Below, in pieces: positions 63,718-64,000 of a stretch of DNA of 64,000 nt. The notes under the pieces were generated by a model. That model was not told the origin of the DNA. It saw only the letters and a list, made by a program, of their open reading frames with translations, and searched no databases. The stretch's first letter is position 1; the number at the start of each line of letters is the position of its first letter. The translations under genes and the position numbers were made by a program. The stretch is from Duganella sp. CF458 (GTDB taxonomy: Bacteria > Pseudomonadota > Gammaproteobacteria > Burkholderiales > Burkholderiaceae_D): contig NZ_FOOF01000014.1 in the NCBI RefSeq assembly GCF_900113115.1, positions 62,001 through 126,000 of the forward strand. Reading direction: 5' to 3'.

Positions 63718-64000
63718 TCAATGCTCCTTGGCGTCGTCGCCGTAGTTTTCGTGCAGGCGCCATTCGATGAAGGTTTTCACTGCCAGGGTCACCAGCGCCA
63801 GCAGGGCCAGCAGCGAGGCCACGGCAAAGGCGGCGGCAAAGTTGTATTCGTTGTAGAGGATCTCGACCTGCAGCGGCATGGTGTTGGTCTCGCCACGGAT
63901 ATGGCCGGACACCACCGACACCGCGCCGAACTCGCCCATGGCGCGGGCGTTGCACAGGATCACGCCGTACAGCAGGCCCCACTTGATGTTCGGCAGGGTC
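63718..64000 (-). CDS. cysW: Sulfate ABC transporter permease CysW, C-terminal part
   Basis: This frame, open to the window edge, gives the C-terminal 93 or so residues of CysW, including [20 protein letters not shown] with the EAA-type coupling loop and the last membrane helix ([21 protein letters not shown]). It ends 1 bp before cysA. CysT and the binding protein presumably lie beyond the window. Confidence 0.93.
   Translation of the reverse strand, partial: TLPNIKWGLLYGVILCNARAMGEFGAVSVVSGHIRGETNTMPLQVEILYNEYNFAAAFAVASLLALLALVTLAVKTFIEWRLHENYGDDAKEH

Overview
The window is a gene-dense, GC-rich chromosomal segment of a Gram-negative, flagellated betaproteobacterium. Gene content points to the Oxalobacteraceae (Massilia, Duganella, Janthinobacterium): a flhB-flhA-flhF-flhG-fliA cluster, an rluC-HAD-Rieske-sppA cluster beside rne, a CqsS/LqsS-like sensor kinase, and a MobA-MoeA fusion. 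The genus is inferred from gene content only. I saw no insertion sequence, prophage, CRISPR array or rRNA operon. The only element with a mobile or defence flavour is an Rpn-family nuclease gene.

Layout. 1-6250 (minus): flagellar export and placement genes flhB, flhA, flhF, flhG and the start of fliA. 6330-11020: mixed genes (FAH-family hydrolase, duplicated DUF2061 membrane protein behind a Fur-like box, Rpn nuclease with a strong internal start, VOC protein plus EF-hand protein, RsuA-type pseudouridine synthase, small ORF behind a perfect FNR-type site). 11159-14208 (minus): sppA-like peptidase, Rieske protein, HAD phosphatase, rluC. 14209-17963: rne with a long leader. 17956-22340: chrA-like transporter, moaA and a mobA-moeA fusion. 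22365-26369 (minus): exported proteins of unknown function, rmuC, truncated haemoglobin. 26461-28689: a CqsS/LqsS-like kinase and LqsR-like regulator. 28695-32250 (minus): FtsX-type permease and adenosine deaminase. 32579-37354: prkA-yeaH-spoVR. 37721-41594: tonB-exbB-exbD-exbD and a TPR protein. 41696-49268: ribF-ileS-lspA, coaBC-dut, an M48-like lipoprotein and a small secreted protein. 49289-52173: xdhC, EamA exporter, alkA. 52176-54046: DUF3142 protein and a divergent MerR/TipAS regulator. 54102-54178: initiator tRNA. 54303-59793: nudix, aat, bpt, an antisense M20 hydrolase, pyrD, aldo/keto reductase. 60011-61726: a chemoreceptor. 61723-64000 (minus): cysW (partial), cysA, cysB.

How the genes relate. 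Most operons are tight, with ATGA or similar overlaps (flhF/flhG, HAD/Rieske/sppA, yeaH/spoVR, coaBC/dut, M48/CNP-like, eamA/alkA, nudix/aat, cysA/cysB). Two perfect TTGAT-N4-ATCAA sites, one between the haemoglobin and the sensor kinase, suggest that oxygen-responsive control touches the quorum-sensing-like module and a small unknown gene. A Fur-like site sits in front of the DUF2061 gene.

Most interesting items: the orphan alpha-hydroxyketone-type two-component pair with an FNR site; an Rpn nuclease with an intragenic ribosome-binding site and start, suggesting a nested antitoxin; a MobA-MoeA fusion; a perfect rne terminator inside the chrA reading frame; an M48-like protein whose HExxH has become KExxH; a FlhG with a degenerate P-loop; and a tidy 19-bp-spacer MerR promoter. 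All homology calls are from memory of the families. No search was run.
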